This document shows positions 26,750-36,026 of a DNA stretch of 64,000 nucleotides, in pieces. Each line of letters begins with the position of its first letter. Positions within the stretch are counted from its first letter, which is position 1. Location: positions 434,001-498,000 of the forward strand of contig NZ_PYAL01000005.1 of assembly GCF_004121055.1 (NCBI RefSeq), written 5' to 3'. The stretch is from Achromobacter aloeverae (lineage in GTDB: Bacteria; Pseudomonadota; Gammaproteobacteria; Burkholderiales; Burkholderiaceae_B). The notes beneath the pieces were generated by a model. It did no database searches. It worked only from the letters and a program-made list of their open reading frames with translations, and had not been told where the DNA came from. Made by a program: the position numbers and the translations under genes.

Positions 26750-28344
26750 ACGCCGCTGCCACAGGCGTATCGGGCGGGGCGGCGCCGTCGAGTGCGGGGG
26801 CTCCCCCGCATCCGCCGGTGCTGCCCTTCGCGATCATGTGCATGGGCATGTTCGTGGCGCTGCTGGACATCCAGATCGTCGCCGCGTCGCTGCAGGATAT
26901 CGGTGGCGGCCTGTCGGCGGGACAGGACCAGATCGGCTGGCTGCAAACGGCCTACCTGATCGCCGAGATCATCGTGATCCCGATGTCGGGATGGCTGACG
27001 CGCGTGTTCTCCACGCGCTGGCTGTTCTCGGTTTCCGCGCTGGGTTTCACGGTGGCCAGCCTGCTGTGCGGGCTGGCCTGGAACATCGAGAGCATGATCG
27101 TGTTCCGTGCGCTGCAGGGCTTGATCGGCGCATCGATGATACCGACGGTCTTCACGTCCACCTTCCACTACTTTCCCGGCAAGCGCCAGCCCCTCGCGGC
27201 GGCCACCGTGGCGACGATCGCGTCCGTGGCGCCGGCGTTGGGGCCGGTGATCGGCGGCTGGATCACGGACACCCTGTCCTGGCGCTGGATCTTCTACATC
27301 AATCTGGCGCCCGGCCTGCTGGTGGCATTGAGCACGGCCTCCCTGGTCGACATCGACGAGCCCGATTTATCCCTGCTAAAGGGCGCCGACTATCCCGGCA
27401 TCGCATTGCTGGCGGTCTTCCTGGGATTTCTGGAATACGTGCTGGAAGAGGGCTCGCGCTGGAACTGGTTCGACGATGCCGGGATACGTCGCGCGGCATG
27501 GATAGCCGGGGCGGGAGGCGTGCTGTTCGTCTGGCGCAGCCTGGTGTTTCCACGGCCCGTGGTGGACCTGCGCGCGCTGGGCAACCGCAACTTCCTGATA
27601 GGCTGCATCCTGTCCTTCATCACCGGCATGGGCATCTTCAGCACCATCTACCTGTTGCCCCTCTTCCTCGGCTACGTAAGAGGCTTGTCCGCCTTGCAGA
27701 CGGGGAGCATCGTCTGCGCGACGGGACTCGGCGCCCTGCTGGGAGTACCGGTATACGTGGCGCTGGCGCGCCGCGTCGACGCGCGATTGCTGATGACCGC
27801 GGGACTGGCCATGTTCGGCCTGTCCATGCTGAGCTTCAGCCGCATCACGTCGGACTGGGACGGCGACCAGTTGTTCTGGCCGCAAATCATCCGCGGCTTT
27901 CCGCAGGTGTTCGCGGTGGCGCCCGCCGTGACGCTGGGATTGGGCAGCCTGGCCATGGCGCGCCTCAAGTACGCCAGCGGGCTGTTCAACATGATGCGCA
28001 ACCTGGGCGGCGCCGTCGGCATCGCCCTGTGCGGCGCGATATTGAACAACCGCACCAACCTGCATTTCGACCGCATCGCCACGGCGTTCAACAGCGCCAA
28101 CGCGGCGATGCAATCGCTATTGGATGGCACGCAGGCCCGTTATGGCCAGGTCCTGGGCGACGCGGCCCATGCGCAGGCCGCGGCCCTGGCGCAGCTGCGC
28201 GCGCTGGCCTATCGCGAAGCGTCGACCATGGCCTACGCGGACGCCTTCATCGTCATCGCCACCGCCTTTGCCCTTGCCGTCCTGCTTGCGCCCATGCTGC
28301 GCAAGGTCGGCGCGCGCCCGGCCGGTACTGATACGGGACATTGA
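26746..28344 (+). CDS. MFS multidrug exporter, DHA2 (EmrB) family
   Basis: This inner-membrane proton antiporter of 14 helices is partner of the preceding adaptor. The 532-residue protein shows the family motifs LDIQIVAASLQDIGGGLSAGQDQIGWLQTAYLIAEIIVIPMSGWL, RALQGLIGASMIPTVF, and the antiporter motif C region ALGPVIGGWITDTLSWRWIFYINLAPG. FNMMRNLGGAVGIALCGAIL marks the second half. The start codon overlaps the upstream stop (ATGA), consistent with translational coupling. A second DHA2 gene lies at the left edge of the window and is a separate locus. The exported compound is unknown. Confidence 0.95.
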   Translation: MNAAATGVSGGAAPSSAGAPPHPPVLPFAIMCMGMFVALLDIQIVAASLQDIGGGLSAGQDQIGWLQTAYLIAEIIVIPMSGWLTRVFSTRWLFSVSALGFTVASLLCGLAWNIESMIVFRALQGLIGASMIPTVFTSTFHYFPGKRQPLAAATVATIASVAPALGPVIGGWITDTLSWRWIFYINLAPGLLVALSTASLVDIDEPDLSLLKGADYPGIALLAVFLGFLEYVLEEGSRWNWFDDAGIRRAAWIAGAGGVLFVWRSLVFPRPVVDLRALGNRNFLIGCILSFITGMGIFSTIYLLPLFLGYVRGLSALQTGSIVCATGLGALLGVPVYVALARRVDARLLMTAGLAMFGLSMLSFSRITSDWDGDQLFWPQIIRGFPQVFAVAPAVTLGLGSLAMARLKYASGLFNMMRNLGGAVGIALCGAILNNRTNLHFDRIATAFNSANAAMQSLLDGTQARYGQVLGDAAHAQAAALAQLRALAYREASTMAYADAFIVIATAFALAVLLAPMLRKVGARPAGTDTGH

Positions 28345-28345
28345 G

Positions 28346-29965
28346 ATGGATGCCTTGAATAAACGAAACAAGTGCAATGATGGGCGCGCGCGGCATATGC
28401 GCGCGATGGTGGTCGCGCTTATCGGCGCCTCGCTCCTGGCCGGCTGCATGGTGGGACCGGACTACATCCGGCCCGATACCGCCATGCCGGGCCGCTACCG
28501 GGCCGACACCGCGTCGCTCGCGCGCGACCGCGTACCGGCCGAGGACCTGGCGCAGTGGTGGGCGGGATTCCACGATCCCGTGCTGGCGGGCCTGGTCCAG
28601 CGCGCATTGGGACAGAACCTCGACCTGGCCGCCGCGCAGGCCCGCGTGGCGCAGGCGCGGGCCGCGGCCGGCGTAGCCTCCACGGCATGGCTGCCGCAAG
28701 GCGCGGTGGACGGCAGCGTGACGCGCGAGCGGCAGTCGACCGTCGGCGCCCTGGGCACCATCGCCAGCCAGTCGCCCGGGTACGACCGCAACCAGACCGT
28801 GCGCGCGCTGGGCGCCGGCGCCAGTTGGGAACTGGATCTCGCGGGCGGCCTGCGGCGGCGGGCCGAGGCCCTGCGCGCCCAGGCCGAGGCCGCGGAGGCG
28901 GCTAGCATGGGAGTGCGGATATCCGTGGTTGCCGAGACAGCCGATGCCTATTTCCTGCTGCGCGGCGCGCAAGACGCACTGGCGCTGCTGCAATCGCAAG
29001 TGGACGCGGATGCGCGCTATGTCGCGGTCATGGAGGACCGGATGCGCCAGGGCGTCGCCGTGGATCGCGAACGGGACGACGCGCTGGCGCGCCGTCGGCA
29101 GGACGAGGCGCTATTGCCTGCCTTGCGCGCGCAGGTGGAGAAGCAGGGCAATCGCCTGGACGTGCTGGTGGGCGATCATGCAGGCACCGATGCGGCCGGC
29201 CTGCGCAAGCCGGAGATTCGCGCCCTGGTGGCCTTGTCCACGGCGAAGGGACCCGCCCTCGGTGTCGCCGACACTGAAGCCGACACCGAAGCCGACACCG
29301 ACACCGGCGTCACGGGACGGCTGGCATGGACGCTGCCCGCCATGCCAGGCAGCCTGGAGCCCGCCGCGCTGCTGCGGCGCCGGCCCGATGTGATGGCCGC
29401 GGAGCGCCATCTGGCGGCCGCCACGGCCGGCATCGGCGTGGCGCTGGCACAGTACTACCCCGACGTATCGCTGGCCGGACTCCTGGGCTACGAGCGGCTG
29501 GGCAATGGCAATCTATTTTCCAGCCAGGCTTTCCAGCCGTCGGTGCTGGCCGGCCTGCATGGGCGCTTGTTCGATTTCGGCCGCGTGGATGCCGAAGTGC
29601 GGCAGGCCCGCGGTGCACGGGCGGAGGCATTGGCCGCTTATCGGCAGGTGGTGCTGCGTGCCGGCGAGGACGTGGAGGATGCACTGGTGACGCTGGCCCA
29701 GGTCGATGCGCAAGCCGGCGCGTTGCGGGCGGCGGCCGATGCCGATGACCGCGCCGAGCAATCGGCCCGGCGCGCATACGGCCAGGGGACGGCCAGCCTG
29801 GCCGAGATCCTCTTGCGCCGGCGCGAGCAACTGCAAGCGCGGCGTGCATGGGTGTTGGCGGAGGTCGATCGCGCCCGGGCCACCGTGGATGCCTATCGCA
29901 GCCTGGGCGGCGGCTGGGATCCCGGCGTTGCGTCCGGGGAAGGGGCGCTGGCCGATGGCGGCTGA
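28346..29965 (+). CDS. Outer membrane efflux lipoprotein, OprM/NodT family
   Basis: This TolC-like outer membrane channel completes the tripartite pump. The 539-residue protein has a lipoprotein signal ending LIGASLLAGC, followed by MVGPDYIRPD, typical of NodT proteins. Two repeated outer membrane efflux domains carry LDLAAAQARVAQARAAAGVA and IGVALAQYYPDVSLAGLLG. A short Asp/Thr-rich repeat (DTEADTEADTDTG) lies near residue 310. The ATG at 28346 is one base after the previous stop; an in-frame ATG at 28397 would give a shorter, more typical signal peptide. Confidence 0.92.
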   Translation: MDALNKRNKCNDGRARHMRAMVVALIGASLLAGCMVGPDYIRPDTAMPGRYRADTASLARDRVPAEDLAQWWAGFHDPVLAGLVQRALGQNLDLAAAQARVAQARAAAGVASTAWLPQGAVDGSVTRERQSTVGALGTIASQSPGYDRNQTVRALGAGASWELDLAGGLRRRAEALRAQAEAAEAASMGVRISVVAETADAYFLLRGAQDALALLQSQVDADARYVAVMEDRMRQGVAVDRERDDALARRRQDEALLPALRAQVEKQGNRLDVLVGDHAGTDAAGLRKPEIRALVALSTAKGPALGVADTEADTEADTDTGVTGRLAWTLPAMPGSLEPAALLRRRPDVMAAERHLAAATAGIGVALAQYYPDVSLAGLLGYERLGNGNLFSSQAFQPSVLAGLHGRLFDFGRVDAEVRQARGARAEALAAYRQVVLRAGEDVEDALVTLAQVDAQAGALRAAADADDRAEQSARRAYGQGTASLAEILLRRREQLQARRAWVLAEVDRARATVDAYRSLGGGWDPGVASGEGALADGG

Positions 29966-30004
29966 GGGTGGCCGCGGCCGCAGCCGCGGCCACGGGCCGC
30001 ACTC

Positions 30005-30023
30005 ATGATATGTTGTATGTCAT
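30005..30023. promoter_or_regulatory. Imperfect inverted repeat before the TetR gene
   Basis: ATGATAT (30005-30011) and ATGTCAT (30017-30023) match in six of seven pairs around a GTTGT spacer, 19 bases before the TetR start. It is AT-rich relative to its surroundings and could be an autoregulatory operator or the promoter. Confidence 0.4.
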
Positions 30024-30041
30024 CCCATTGAGGTCCAGACC

Positions 30042-30638
30042 ATGCGATATCGCCCCGAACATAAAGAGGAAAGCCGCCGCAAGGTGTTGGCGGCCGCCGC
30101 GCGCGCCATCCGCGCGCAGGGGCCCGATGGCGTCAGCGTTGCCGCGGTGATGGGCGAGGCCGGCCTGACCCACGGCGGCTTCTATGCGCACTTCCCGTCC
30201 AAGAGCGCGCTGATCGCGCAGAGCATCGATTTCATGTTCGAAGAGATGGCGGCGCGCCTGGATGAAGTCATGCGGGGCAAGCCGCCGCGCGAGGCGCTGG
30301 CGGCATACATCGACAGCTACTTGTCGGGCCGCCACTGCGAGATGCGCGATGCCGGATGTCCCGTCGCGGCCCTGGGATCGGAAGTGCCCCGGCTGGACGC
30401 GCCGGCCCGCGAGGCCTTCGCACGCGGAATGGCCCGGCGGCAGCAGCGCCTGGCGGGGCTGCTGGCGGCGATGGGCGTGGCCGATGCCGATGCCAGCCGC
30501 GAGGCGCGGTCCATGCAGTCCGAGCTGCTGGGCGCCCTGGTCAGCTCCCGCCTGGTGGAAGATGCCGACAGCGCCGCCATCCTGGATATTTCACGCCGCG
30601 CCTTGCATGCGCGCTACAAGCTGGACGGGGCCAACTGA
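30042..30638 (+). CDS. TetR/AcrR family transcriptional regulator
   Basis: The 198-residue protein has an N-terminal helix-turn-helix (RRKVLAAAARAIRAQGPDGVSVAAVMGEAGLTHGGFYAHFPSKSALI is read across residues 12-58, with the recognition helix at LTHGGFYAHF). The C-terminal ligand domain is of the type seen in small-molecule efflux repressors, with CPVAALGSEVPRLD. GAGG lies 8 bases before the ATG. It is encoded directly after the efflux operon on the same strand, so repression of that operon is likely but inferred. Confidence 0.92.
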   Translation: MRYRPEHKEESRRKVLAAAARAIRAQGPDGVSVAAVMGEAGLTHGGFYAHFPSKSALIAQSIDFMFEEMAARLDEVMRGKPPREALAAYIDSYLSGRHCEMRDAGCPVAALGSEVPRLDAPAREAFARGMARRQQRLAGLLAAMGVADADASREARSMQSELLGALVSSRLVEDADSAAILDISRRALHARYKLDGAN

Positions 30639-30753
30639 GGGCGCGCAGGGGGATGTGCTGAGAGGCAGCGTCTCTTGGCACGCGCTGCCAGGCCCGGCTC
30701 AGGCCTCATGCTGCGCCCAGCTTCATGCCCGGGCCGTCAGGCCTTGCGGATCC

Positions 30754-30836
30754 GGCCTATTGGGCCTACCTGTCGGGCCTACCCATTGGGCCTACTTACT
30801 GGACCTACCTATTGGGCCTACCTATTGGACCTATTG
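30754..30836. repeat. 13-bp minisatellite, about six copies, at the pgl 3' end
   Basis: After a truncated unit, five full 13-bp units follow the pattern GGCCTACCTATTG (30763-30827), with a partial unit to 30836. Units differ at one to three positions. The last partial unit contains the pgl stop codon (minus-strand TAG at 30833-30831). Confidence 0.92.
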
Positions 30837-31574
30837 AGGCGGCGCGGCCGCCTTGTCGACGAACCACAACAGGTCCCCGCGCGGCGCGACCAATCCCGCC
30901 GGTGTGCGGGCGTCGTGGCGCCGGGCCCGCGCGATCGGATCGCGCTTGGCCGCGCCCTGTGCCAGGAACAGGACGGTGTCGGCGCTGTCCAGCACGGGAT
31001 ACGTCAGCGTGATGCGTGGTTCGGATTTTTGTCCGACGACCGCCACCGCCCACTCCTTTTCCTCCAGCAACTGCGGCGCGCCGGGGAACAGGGACGCGGT
31101 GTGGCCGTCGTCGCCGATGCCCAGCAGGTTGACGTCGAACAGCGGTCGATTGATGTCCAGCTTCTCGGTGCCATAGAAATCGCGCAACGTCCGTGCATAG
31201 CGCTGCGCGGCCGACTCCGGCGTGCCGTCGGTGGGCACGGGGTGCACGTTGGCGGGCGGGATGGGCACGTGGTCGATCAGCGCCTGTTTCGCCATGCGGT
31301 AATTGCTGTCCGGATGATCGTGCGGCACGAAGCGCTCGTCGCCCCAGAAGAGGTGGACGCGCTGCCAATCGATGCGGCTCGCCAGGTCGGGCCGGGCGAG
31401 TCTTTCATACAGGGGCTTGGGGGTGGACCCCCCGGACAAGGCCAGGGCGTAGCGGTCCTCGCTGGCCTCGATGTGTTCGACCAGCCATTTGGCGGCACCC
31501 TCGATCAATTCGGCGGGCGTCGCGTAGACATGCAAGGTGCCGCTGGCGGCGGGGGTACGGGAAGATCCGGTCAT
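30831..31574 (-). CDS. pgl: 6-phosphogluconolactonase
   Basis: Pgl hydrolyses 6-phosphogluconolactone in the oxidative pentose phosphate pathway. The 247-residue protein has LALSGGSTPKPLYERL, WQRVHLFWGDERFVPHDHPDSNYRMA and LLGIGDDGHTASLFPG, all DevB/SOL family motifs. The ATG at 31574 is chosen because TGGAGC precedes it; a GTG ten codons upstream has no ribosome site. The stop codon lies in the last unit of a 13-bp minisatellite. It follows gnd on the same strand by 143 bases. No zwf gene is present nearby. Confidence 0.95.
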   Translation of the reverse strand: MTGSSRTPAASGTLHVYATPAELIEGAAKWLVEHIEASEDRYALALSGGSTPKPLYERLARPDLASRIDWQRVHLFWGDERFVPHDHPDSNYRMAKQALIDHVPIPPANVHPVPTDGTPESAAQRYARTLRDFYGTEKLDINRPLFDVNLLGIGDDGHTASLFPGAPQLLEEKEWAVAVVGQKSEPRITLTYPVLDSADTVLFLAQGAAKRDPIARARRHDARTPAGLVAPRGDLLWFVDKAAAPPQ

Positions 31575-31717
31575 GGCTTGCTCCAGGTAGAGGACGCTGT
31601 GCACAGGTCCTTGGGGGTTGGGGCCAGGGTGGCGGTTTCATCCAGGTAAGGCCGGTCCGCGGCCATGCCGGGGCCGGCGCCCCGGACATGCACGCGGCAT
31701 GCCCAGGGTCGATGATG

Positions 31718-32695
31718 CTAGTCCTTCTTTTCAATATGACCGCCGAAGCCGAACCGCATGGCGGACAGGACCTTGTCCGCATACGTGTGTTCCTGGCGTG
31801 AGCGGAAACGCGCGAACAGGGCGCCGGCCAGGACCGGCACCGGTACGGCCTGCTCGACCGCGGCGTCGATGGTCCACCGGCCTTCGCCGCTGTCGGCCAC
31901 TTCGCCGGAGAAGGTGCTCAGCTCGGCATCGCGCGCCAGCGCGATCGCCGTCAGGTCCAGCAGCCAGGACGACACCACGCTGCCGCGTCGCCATACTTCT
32001 GCAACGTCGGCGACGTTGATCGACAGGCGCTGGTCTTCCGGAACGGCGTCCGTACCCTTGGAGCGCAGCAGGTCGAAGCCTTCCGCGTAGGCCTGCATCA
32101 AGCCATACTCGATCCCGTTGTGCACCATTTTCACGAAATGCCCGGCGCCGGCGGGGCCGGCGTGGATATAGCCCTGCTCGGCGCGCGGATCGCTGCCCTC
32201 GCGGCCCGGCGTGCGGGGGATGTCACCCAGCCCGGGCGCCAGGCAGGCGAAGATGGGATCGAGATAATCGACCACTTTCTTCTCGCCGCCTATCATCATG
32301 CAGTAGCCGCGTTCCAGGCCCCACACGCCGCCGGACGTGCCGACGTCGACATATTCGATGCCGCGTCCGGCAAGGTCGCGGGCGCGCCGCATGTCGTCCT
32401 TGTACATGGTGTTGCCGCCGTCGATGATGACGTCGCCGGCCTGCATCAGCCCGGCCAGCTCGTCGACCGTGGCTTGCGTGACGGCGCCGGCGGGCAGCAT
32501 GACCCACACCACGCGAGGCGCGGGCAGGGCCTGCACCAGTTCGGCGACGCTGGCCGCGCCGCCGCCGCCATCGGCGCGCAAGGCGGCCACCGCGGCCTCG
32601 GCGCGGTCATATCCGGTCACGGCATGGCCGCCGCGCAACAGGCGGCGGGCGATGTTGGCGCCCATCCGGCCCAGGCCGATCAATCCTATATGCAT
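31718..32695 (-). CDS. gnd: 6-phosphogluconate dehydrogenase, short decarboxylating type
   Basis: It converts 6-phosphogluconate to ribulose 5-phosphate and CO2. The 325-residue protein belongs to the short GndA/YqeC-like form rather than the 470-residue form. It has the nucleotide-binding [20 protein letters not shown], the substrate loop [21 protein letters not shown] and the catalytic Lys/Asn in [16 protein letters not shown]. Short forms often prefer NAD+. The ATG at 32695 is preceded by GGAAGGAAG; an ATG five codons upstream is unlikely. It pairs with pgl. Confidence 0.95.
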   Translation of the reverse strand: MHIGLIGLGRMGANIARRLLRGGHAVTGYDRAEAAVAALRADGGGGAASVAELVQALPAPRVVWVMLPAGAVTQATVDELAGLMQAGDVIIDGGNTMYKDDMRRARDLAGRGIEYVDVGTSGGVWGLERGYCMMIGGEKKVVDYLDPIFACLAPGLGDIPRTPGREGSDPRAEQGYIHAGPAGAGHFVKMVHNGIEYGLMQAYAEGFDLLRSKGTDAVPEDQRLSINVADVAEVWRRGSVVSSWLLDLTAIALARDAELSTFSGEVADSGEGRWTIDAAVEQAVPVPVLAGALFARFRSRQEHTYADKVLSAMRFGFGGHIEKKD

Positions 32696-32857
32696 ATTTC
32701 TTCCTTCCATGGCTGGAGCTAGCGGGGGAGGCGACGCTGGCCGCCGCCTGGCCCGATTCTCGATACTTTATCGCGCTGGCGGGACTGACACCCAGCTGAC
32801 GTTCACGGGGACGGCCTGAAGCGCGGTGGCGGAGAAATGTCGGTGCTGCTTTTATAC

Positions 32858-32876
32858 AGGTAACCTTTGAAGGTAA
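32858..32876. promoter_or_regulatory. Candidate MarR operator
   Basis: ACCTT-TG-AAGGT (32863-32874) is a palindrome set in two direct AGGTAA copies (32858-32863 and 32871-32876), within the divergent gnd-marR intergenic region. Its size fits a winged-helix dimer site. Confidence 0.5.
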
Positions 32877-32945
32877 ACTTCATATATTCCATTGCGGGTC
32901 CATGGTCTGTACCCCATGGCAGGCACCCGCCCTCGAAGGACACCC

Positions 32946-33398
32946 ATGAATACCCCTCCAGCCCGATCGGGCACCCAGGAGACGCTGCGGATCGCGGCCG
33001 ACCTGCGCACGTCCATGAGCCGCCTGCGTCGGCGGCTGCGTGACGAGGCGCCCGCCGCCGAACTGACCTGGCCACAGATCAGCGTGGTGTCGCAGCTGGA
33101 ACGGTTGGCGTGCGCCACGGTGAGTACGCTGGCGCGCGCCGAAGGGGTCAAGCCGCAAACGATGGGCGCCCTGGTGGCCGCGCTGTACGAAGGCGGCTAT
33201 GTGGACGGCGTGGCCGACCCACACGACGGGCGCCAAACCCTGTGGTCGCTTACGCCCAAGTGCCAGGCCTGGTTCAAGACGCACCGCGCGGTGCGGGTCG
33301 ATTGGCTGTCCGGCGCCATACATACGCAGCTGGACGCGACCGAACGCAAGACACTGGCGCAGGCGGTGCAACTCCTGGAAAGGCTGGCACAGGCATGA
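32946..33398 (+). CDS. MarR family transcriptional regulator
   Basis: The 150-residue winged-helix protein has [64 protein letters not shown], covering the recognition helix and the wing with DPHDGRQ. The ATG at 32946 follows GAAGGA; upstream in-frame ATGs are unsupported. The stop overlaps the start of the next gene by four bases (ATGA), so it is likely co-expressed with that membrane protein. It is divergent from gnd and may also affect gnd-pgl. Confidence 0.93.
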   Translation: MNTPPARSGTQETLRIAADLRTSMSRLRRRLRDEAPAAELTWPQISVVSQLERLACATVSTLARAEGVKPQTMGALVAALYEGGYVDGVADPHDGRQTLWSLTPKCQAWFKTHRAVRVDWLSGAIHTQLDATERKTLAQAVQLLERLAQA

Positions 33399-34489
33399 AA
33401 GCAACCTTGCCCCGCGTGCGCAACTGGGGCCTGCTTATCGCCGTGTCCGCCACGCTGGCCGCGCTGCTTCATCACGCCGGCCTGCCGGCGGGCTTGATGC
33501 TGGGCCCCATGCTGGCGGCCGTGCTGGCGATGGTGGTGGGCATGCAGGTGCGTTTGCCCGGTCCCTTGTTCGTGGCGGCGCAAGGCGTGATCGGCTGCAT
33601 GATCGCGCGCGGCATTCCGCCTTCCGTGATCGGCACGGTGGCTGAAAAATGGCCCTTGTTCTTCGGCGGCGTAGCCGCCGTGACCATCGCGGCCAACGCG
33701 CTGGGGTGGGTGCTGGCGCGCTTGCGCGTCTTTCCGGGGACGACCGCCGTGTGGGGAGCGTCGCCGGGCGGGGCCTCCACGATGACATTGATGGCGGAGT
33801 CCTACGGCGCGGATACGCGCCTGGTCGCGTTCATGCAATACCTGCGCGTGGTGTGCGTGGCCGTGGTGGCTTCGCTGGTGGCGCATCTGTTCGTGCAGGG
33901 CGGTACGCCGCAAACGCCCCCGCCCGCGGCGGTGGTGGACTGGTTTGAGCCGGTCTCGCCCTGGCCCTTCCTGGCCACGCTGGTCCTGGCGGTGGGGGGC
34001 GCGTGGCTGGGGGGCGTGCTGCGTATCCCGGCCGGCGCGCTGCTGTTGCCCATGGCCCTGGGCACTGCCCTGCACCTGGTGGAAGGCGTGGCACTCGAAC
34101 TCCCGCCCTGGCTGCTGGCATTGGCGTATGCCTTCGTCGGCTGGAACATCGGCATGCGCTTTACGCGGCCCATCCTGGCGGTGGCGTGGCGAGCCTTGCC
34201 CAAGGTGCTGATATCGACTTTCCTGTTGATCGGCATCTGCGGACTGTTCGCCTTGGCACTGGTGGACTGGGCCGGCGTCGATCCGCTGACGGCCTATCTG
34301 GCGACCAGCCCGGGCGGCGCCGATTCGGTCGCCATCATCGCGGCCACCAGCCATGGCGTGGACATGCCCTTCGTGTTGGCGATGCAGACCTTGCGTTTTG
34401 TGCTGGTGATGTTCACCGGTCCCGCGATCGCGCGGTTCATCGCGGGACGGGTAACGCGTGCGCGGGCGGCCACGGGCGTGTTGCCGTAG
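33395..34489 (+). CDS. AbrB family membrane protein (duplicated transporter-like)
   Basis: Despite the family name, this 364-residue protein is an integral membrane protein with about ten hydrophobic helices. The two halves repeat the family motif: PAGLMLGPMLAAVLAMVVGM and GALLLPMALGTALHL, and WGASPGGASTMTLMAESYGAD in the first half against ATSPGGADSVAIIAATSHGVDMPFVLAMQTLRFVLV in the second. The family has been annotated as a putative ammonia monooxygenase or regulator without good evidence. Translational overlap with the MarR gene suggests its expression is under that regulator. The transported compound is unknown. Confidence 0.88.
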   Translation: MKATLPRVRNWGLLIAVSATLAALLHHAGLPAGLMLGPMLAAVLAMVVGMQVRLPGPLFVAAQGVIGCMIARGIPPSVIGTVAEKWPLFFGGVAAVTIAANALGWVLARLRVFPGTTAVWGASPGGASTMTLMAESYGADTRLVAFMQYLRVVCVAVVASLVAHLFVQGGTPQTPPPAAVVDWFEPVSPWPFLATLVLAVGGAWLGGVLRIPAGALLLPMALGTALHLVEGVALELPPWLLALAYAFVGWNIGMRFTRPILAVAWRALPKVLISTFLLIGICGLFALALVDWAGVDPLTAYLATSPGGADSVAIIAATSHGVDMPFVLAMQTLRFVLVMFTGPAIARFIAGRVTRARAATGVLP

Positions 34490-34559
34490 AGCCCGTCCGC
34501 GGGTTCGCGCGTTCAAGCCACTGGCAGGAGCCGCGTGCCGGCTGCCGCGATCGTGTCGG

Positions 34560-36005
34560 TCATCGTGCGAGGGTCGTGTCGTCCGCGTCGATAAAGGGAA
34601 TGTCGCTGAAGCCTTCCTCGGACAGTTTCCGGTATTCGCCCGTTCCGGCCAGTTCAGTCATTTCCTTCATTTCTTGCTTTTCGGCCTGGTACGGCGCGCG
34701 CGGCACGGGCGTGCTGGCCGGCGCGGCTGCATGGCTTGGCGCCGACATGGTCCAGGCGCGGAGTTTCGCACTCACGCGATCGAAGAGATTCGCGATGGCG
34801 GCCGGGATGTCGCGCACGCCGCGCTGGATCCGGGTCCAAAGGCCGGCGATGAACGACGACGGGGCCGCCCCATCTCGCAGCGTCGCGGCCGGTGACGCCC
34901 CGTTCCTGGCATACAGCGGTTTGGGCGAGATTTCGCCGTCCGATGGCGGCGTGGTCAGCGCGGGTACTTGCAGGGTTTCATGCTGTGTTTTCTGCACCTG
35001 CTTGAGCGCTTGCTCCAGGCTGCCCAGATGCCGCATGTAGTCCGTTCGTAGTTGCACGTACCCGTCATCGCCGCCCGCGATCTTGGCTTGCTCCCTGTCG
35101 CCTTGCCCGCTATTGGGTTGCTTCGCATATGCACTCTCATTGCCCCAATGCGTCAGGAACGCGGAGGTCCGTGGCCAGTCCGGGAACGACGCGAGCGCAT
35201 CCTTGTAGTTGGAGTCCAGATTGCGGCAGAGCGTGGCGACGCTGCGTAGCGGGCCGTCTCCCGCTCCTTTCGGTTTTCCTTCCTCGGCCAGCCCGCCGTT
35301 TCGGTAGTAGTCGTGTTGCTCCTCCAGGCTGCTGAGCTTGGGCAGGTCCTGGTACAGCTGGCGCGCCTTCGCCCAGGGTTTCTCCAGCATCCCCACGCGA
35401 ATGGACTCCGGCGCTTCCTGCATAAGCCGTTCGGCCAGGGTGGCTTGGGCGGCGGCGCCGACTTGCGTGACCGGGCCGCGCGGCGCGGTGCCCGGCCGGA
35501 CCGGCATGGCCGCCTCGGCGGCCGGGCCTCGTCTCTCGCTGTCCGGCGTGGCGCGCGCCGGTGCCTCGTCAGTCCCGCTGTGATAGCCGTCGTCCGAGGA
35601 GGCCTCGGAGGAGGCTACGGAGCCTTCCGATGCCCTGCGGGCAGCCAGCACGGCATCCTTGTGGCTGTCGGAGGATGGAAATGCCGCAAGGACGGCTTGT
35701 GGGGCCTCCGTATCCTGGCGGGGCGACAGGGTAGATGCCGGCCTCGCGCCGCAAGGCGCGGCGCGTTGTGCCGGGTGCGGGTCGACCCTCAGGACGCGCG
35801 GTTCGCGAACCCTGGACGCCAGGGGACCCTCGTTGGTGCGAAACAACGCCCTGCGCCTACCGTGCCTGGCCGTGACGGTCAGCGCCGTGCTGTCGGACTT
35901 CAGCAGCCCGCGGAGCCGGGACAGGTCCGATGCAACGTTGAGCAGGCTTGGTCCAAGGGAAGGGATGGAAGAGAGAGGAGAGAGCGGGGGCGAGGACAAG
36001 AGCAT
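34560..36005 (-). CDS. Unrecognised effector-like protein
   Basis: I do not recognise this 481-residue protein. Residues 1-60 are Ser/Leu/Pro-rich (starts MLLSSPPLSPLSSIPSLGPS), residues 95-190 are low-complexity Ser/Ala/Pro/Asp, and residues 190-345 look like a helical globular domain (LMQEAPESIRVGMLEKPWAKARQLYQDLP). The tail is polar and ends in DADDTTLAR. There is no signal peptide and no membrane helix. Base composition is less GC-rich than its neighbours. A Ser-rich, disordered N-terminus with a separate helical body is the usual look of type III secreted effectors, but no secretion or chaperone gene is nearby. It is probably real because of its length and a promoter-like repeat upstream. 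Confidence 0.7.
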   Translation of the reverse strand: MLLSSPPLSPLSSIPSLGPSLLNVASDLSRLRGLLKSDSTALTVTARHGRRRALFRTNEGPLASRVREPRVLRVDPHPAQRAAPCGARPASTLSPRQDTEAPQAVLAAFPSSDSHKDAVLAARRASEGSVASSEASSDDGYHSGTDEAPARATPDSERRGPAAEAAMPVRPGTAPRGPVTQVGAAAQATLAERLMQEAPESIRVGMLEKPWAKARQLYQDLPKLSSLEEQHDYYRNGGLAEEGKPKGAGDGPLRSVATLCRNLDSNYKDALASFPDWPRTSAFLTHWGNESAYAKQPNSGQGDREQAKIAGGDDGYVQLRTDYMRHLGSLEQALKQVQKTQHETLQVPALTTPPSDGEISPKPLYARNGASPAATLRDGAAPSSFIAGLWTRIQRGVRDIPAAIANLFDRVSAKLRAWTMSAPSHAAAPASTPVPRAPYQAEKQEMKEMTELAGTGEYRKLSEEGFSDIPFIDADDTTLAR

Positions 36006-36026
36006 GATGGCGGACTCACTTTCAGC

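Noticed and set aside
26736-28331. Out-of-frame open frame over the DHA2 exporter
   Set aside because: It lacks hydrophobic helices, while the overlapping frame at 26746-28344 is a clear 14-helix exporter coupled to the adaptor gene.
30754-30836. CRISPR-like appearance of the 13-bp array near pgl
   Set aside because: There are no unique spacers of typical size and no cas genes; it is a minisatellite.
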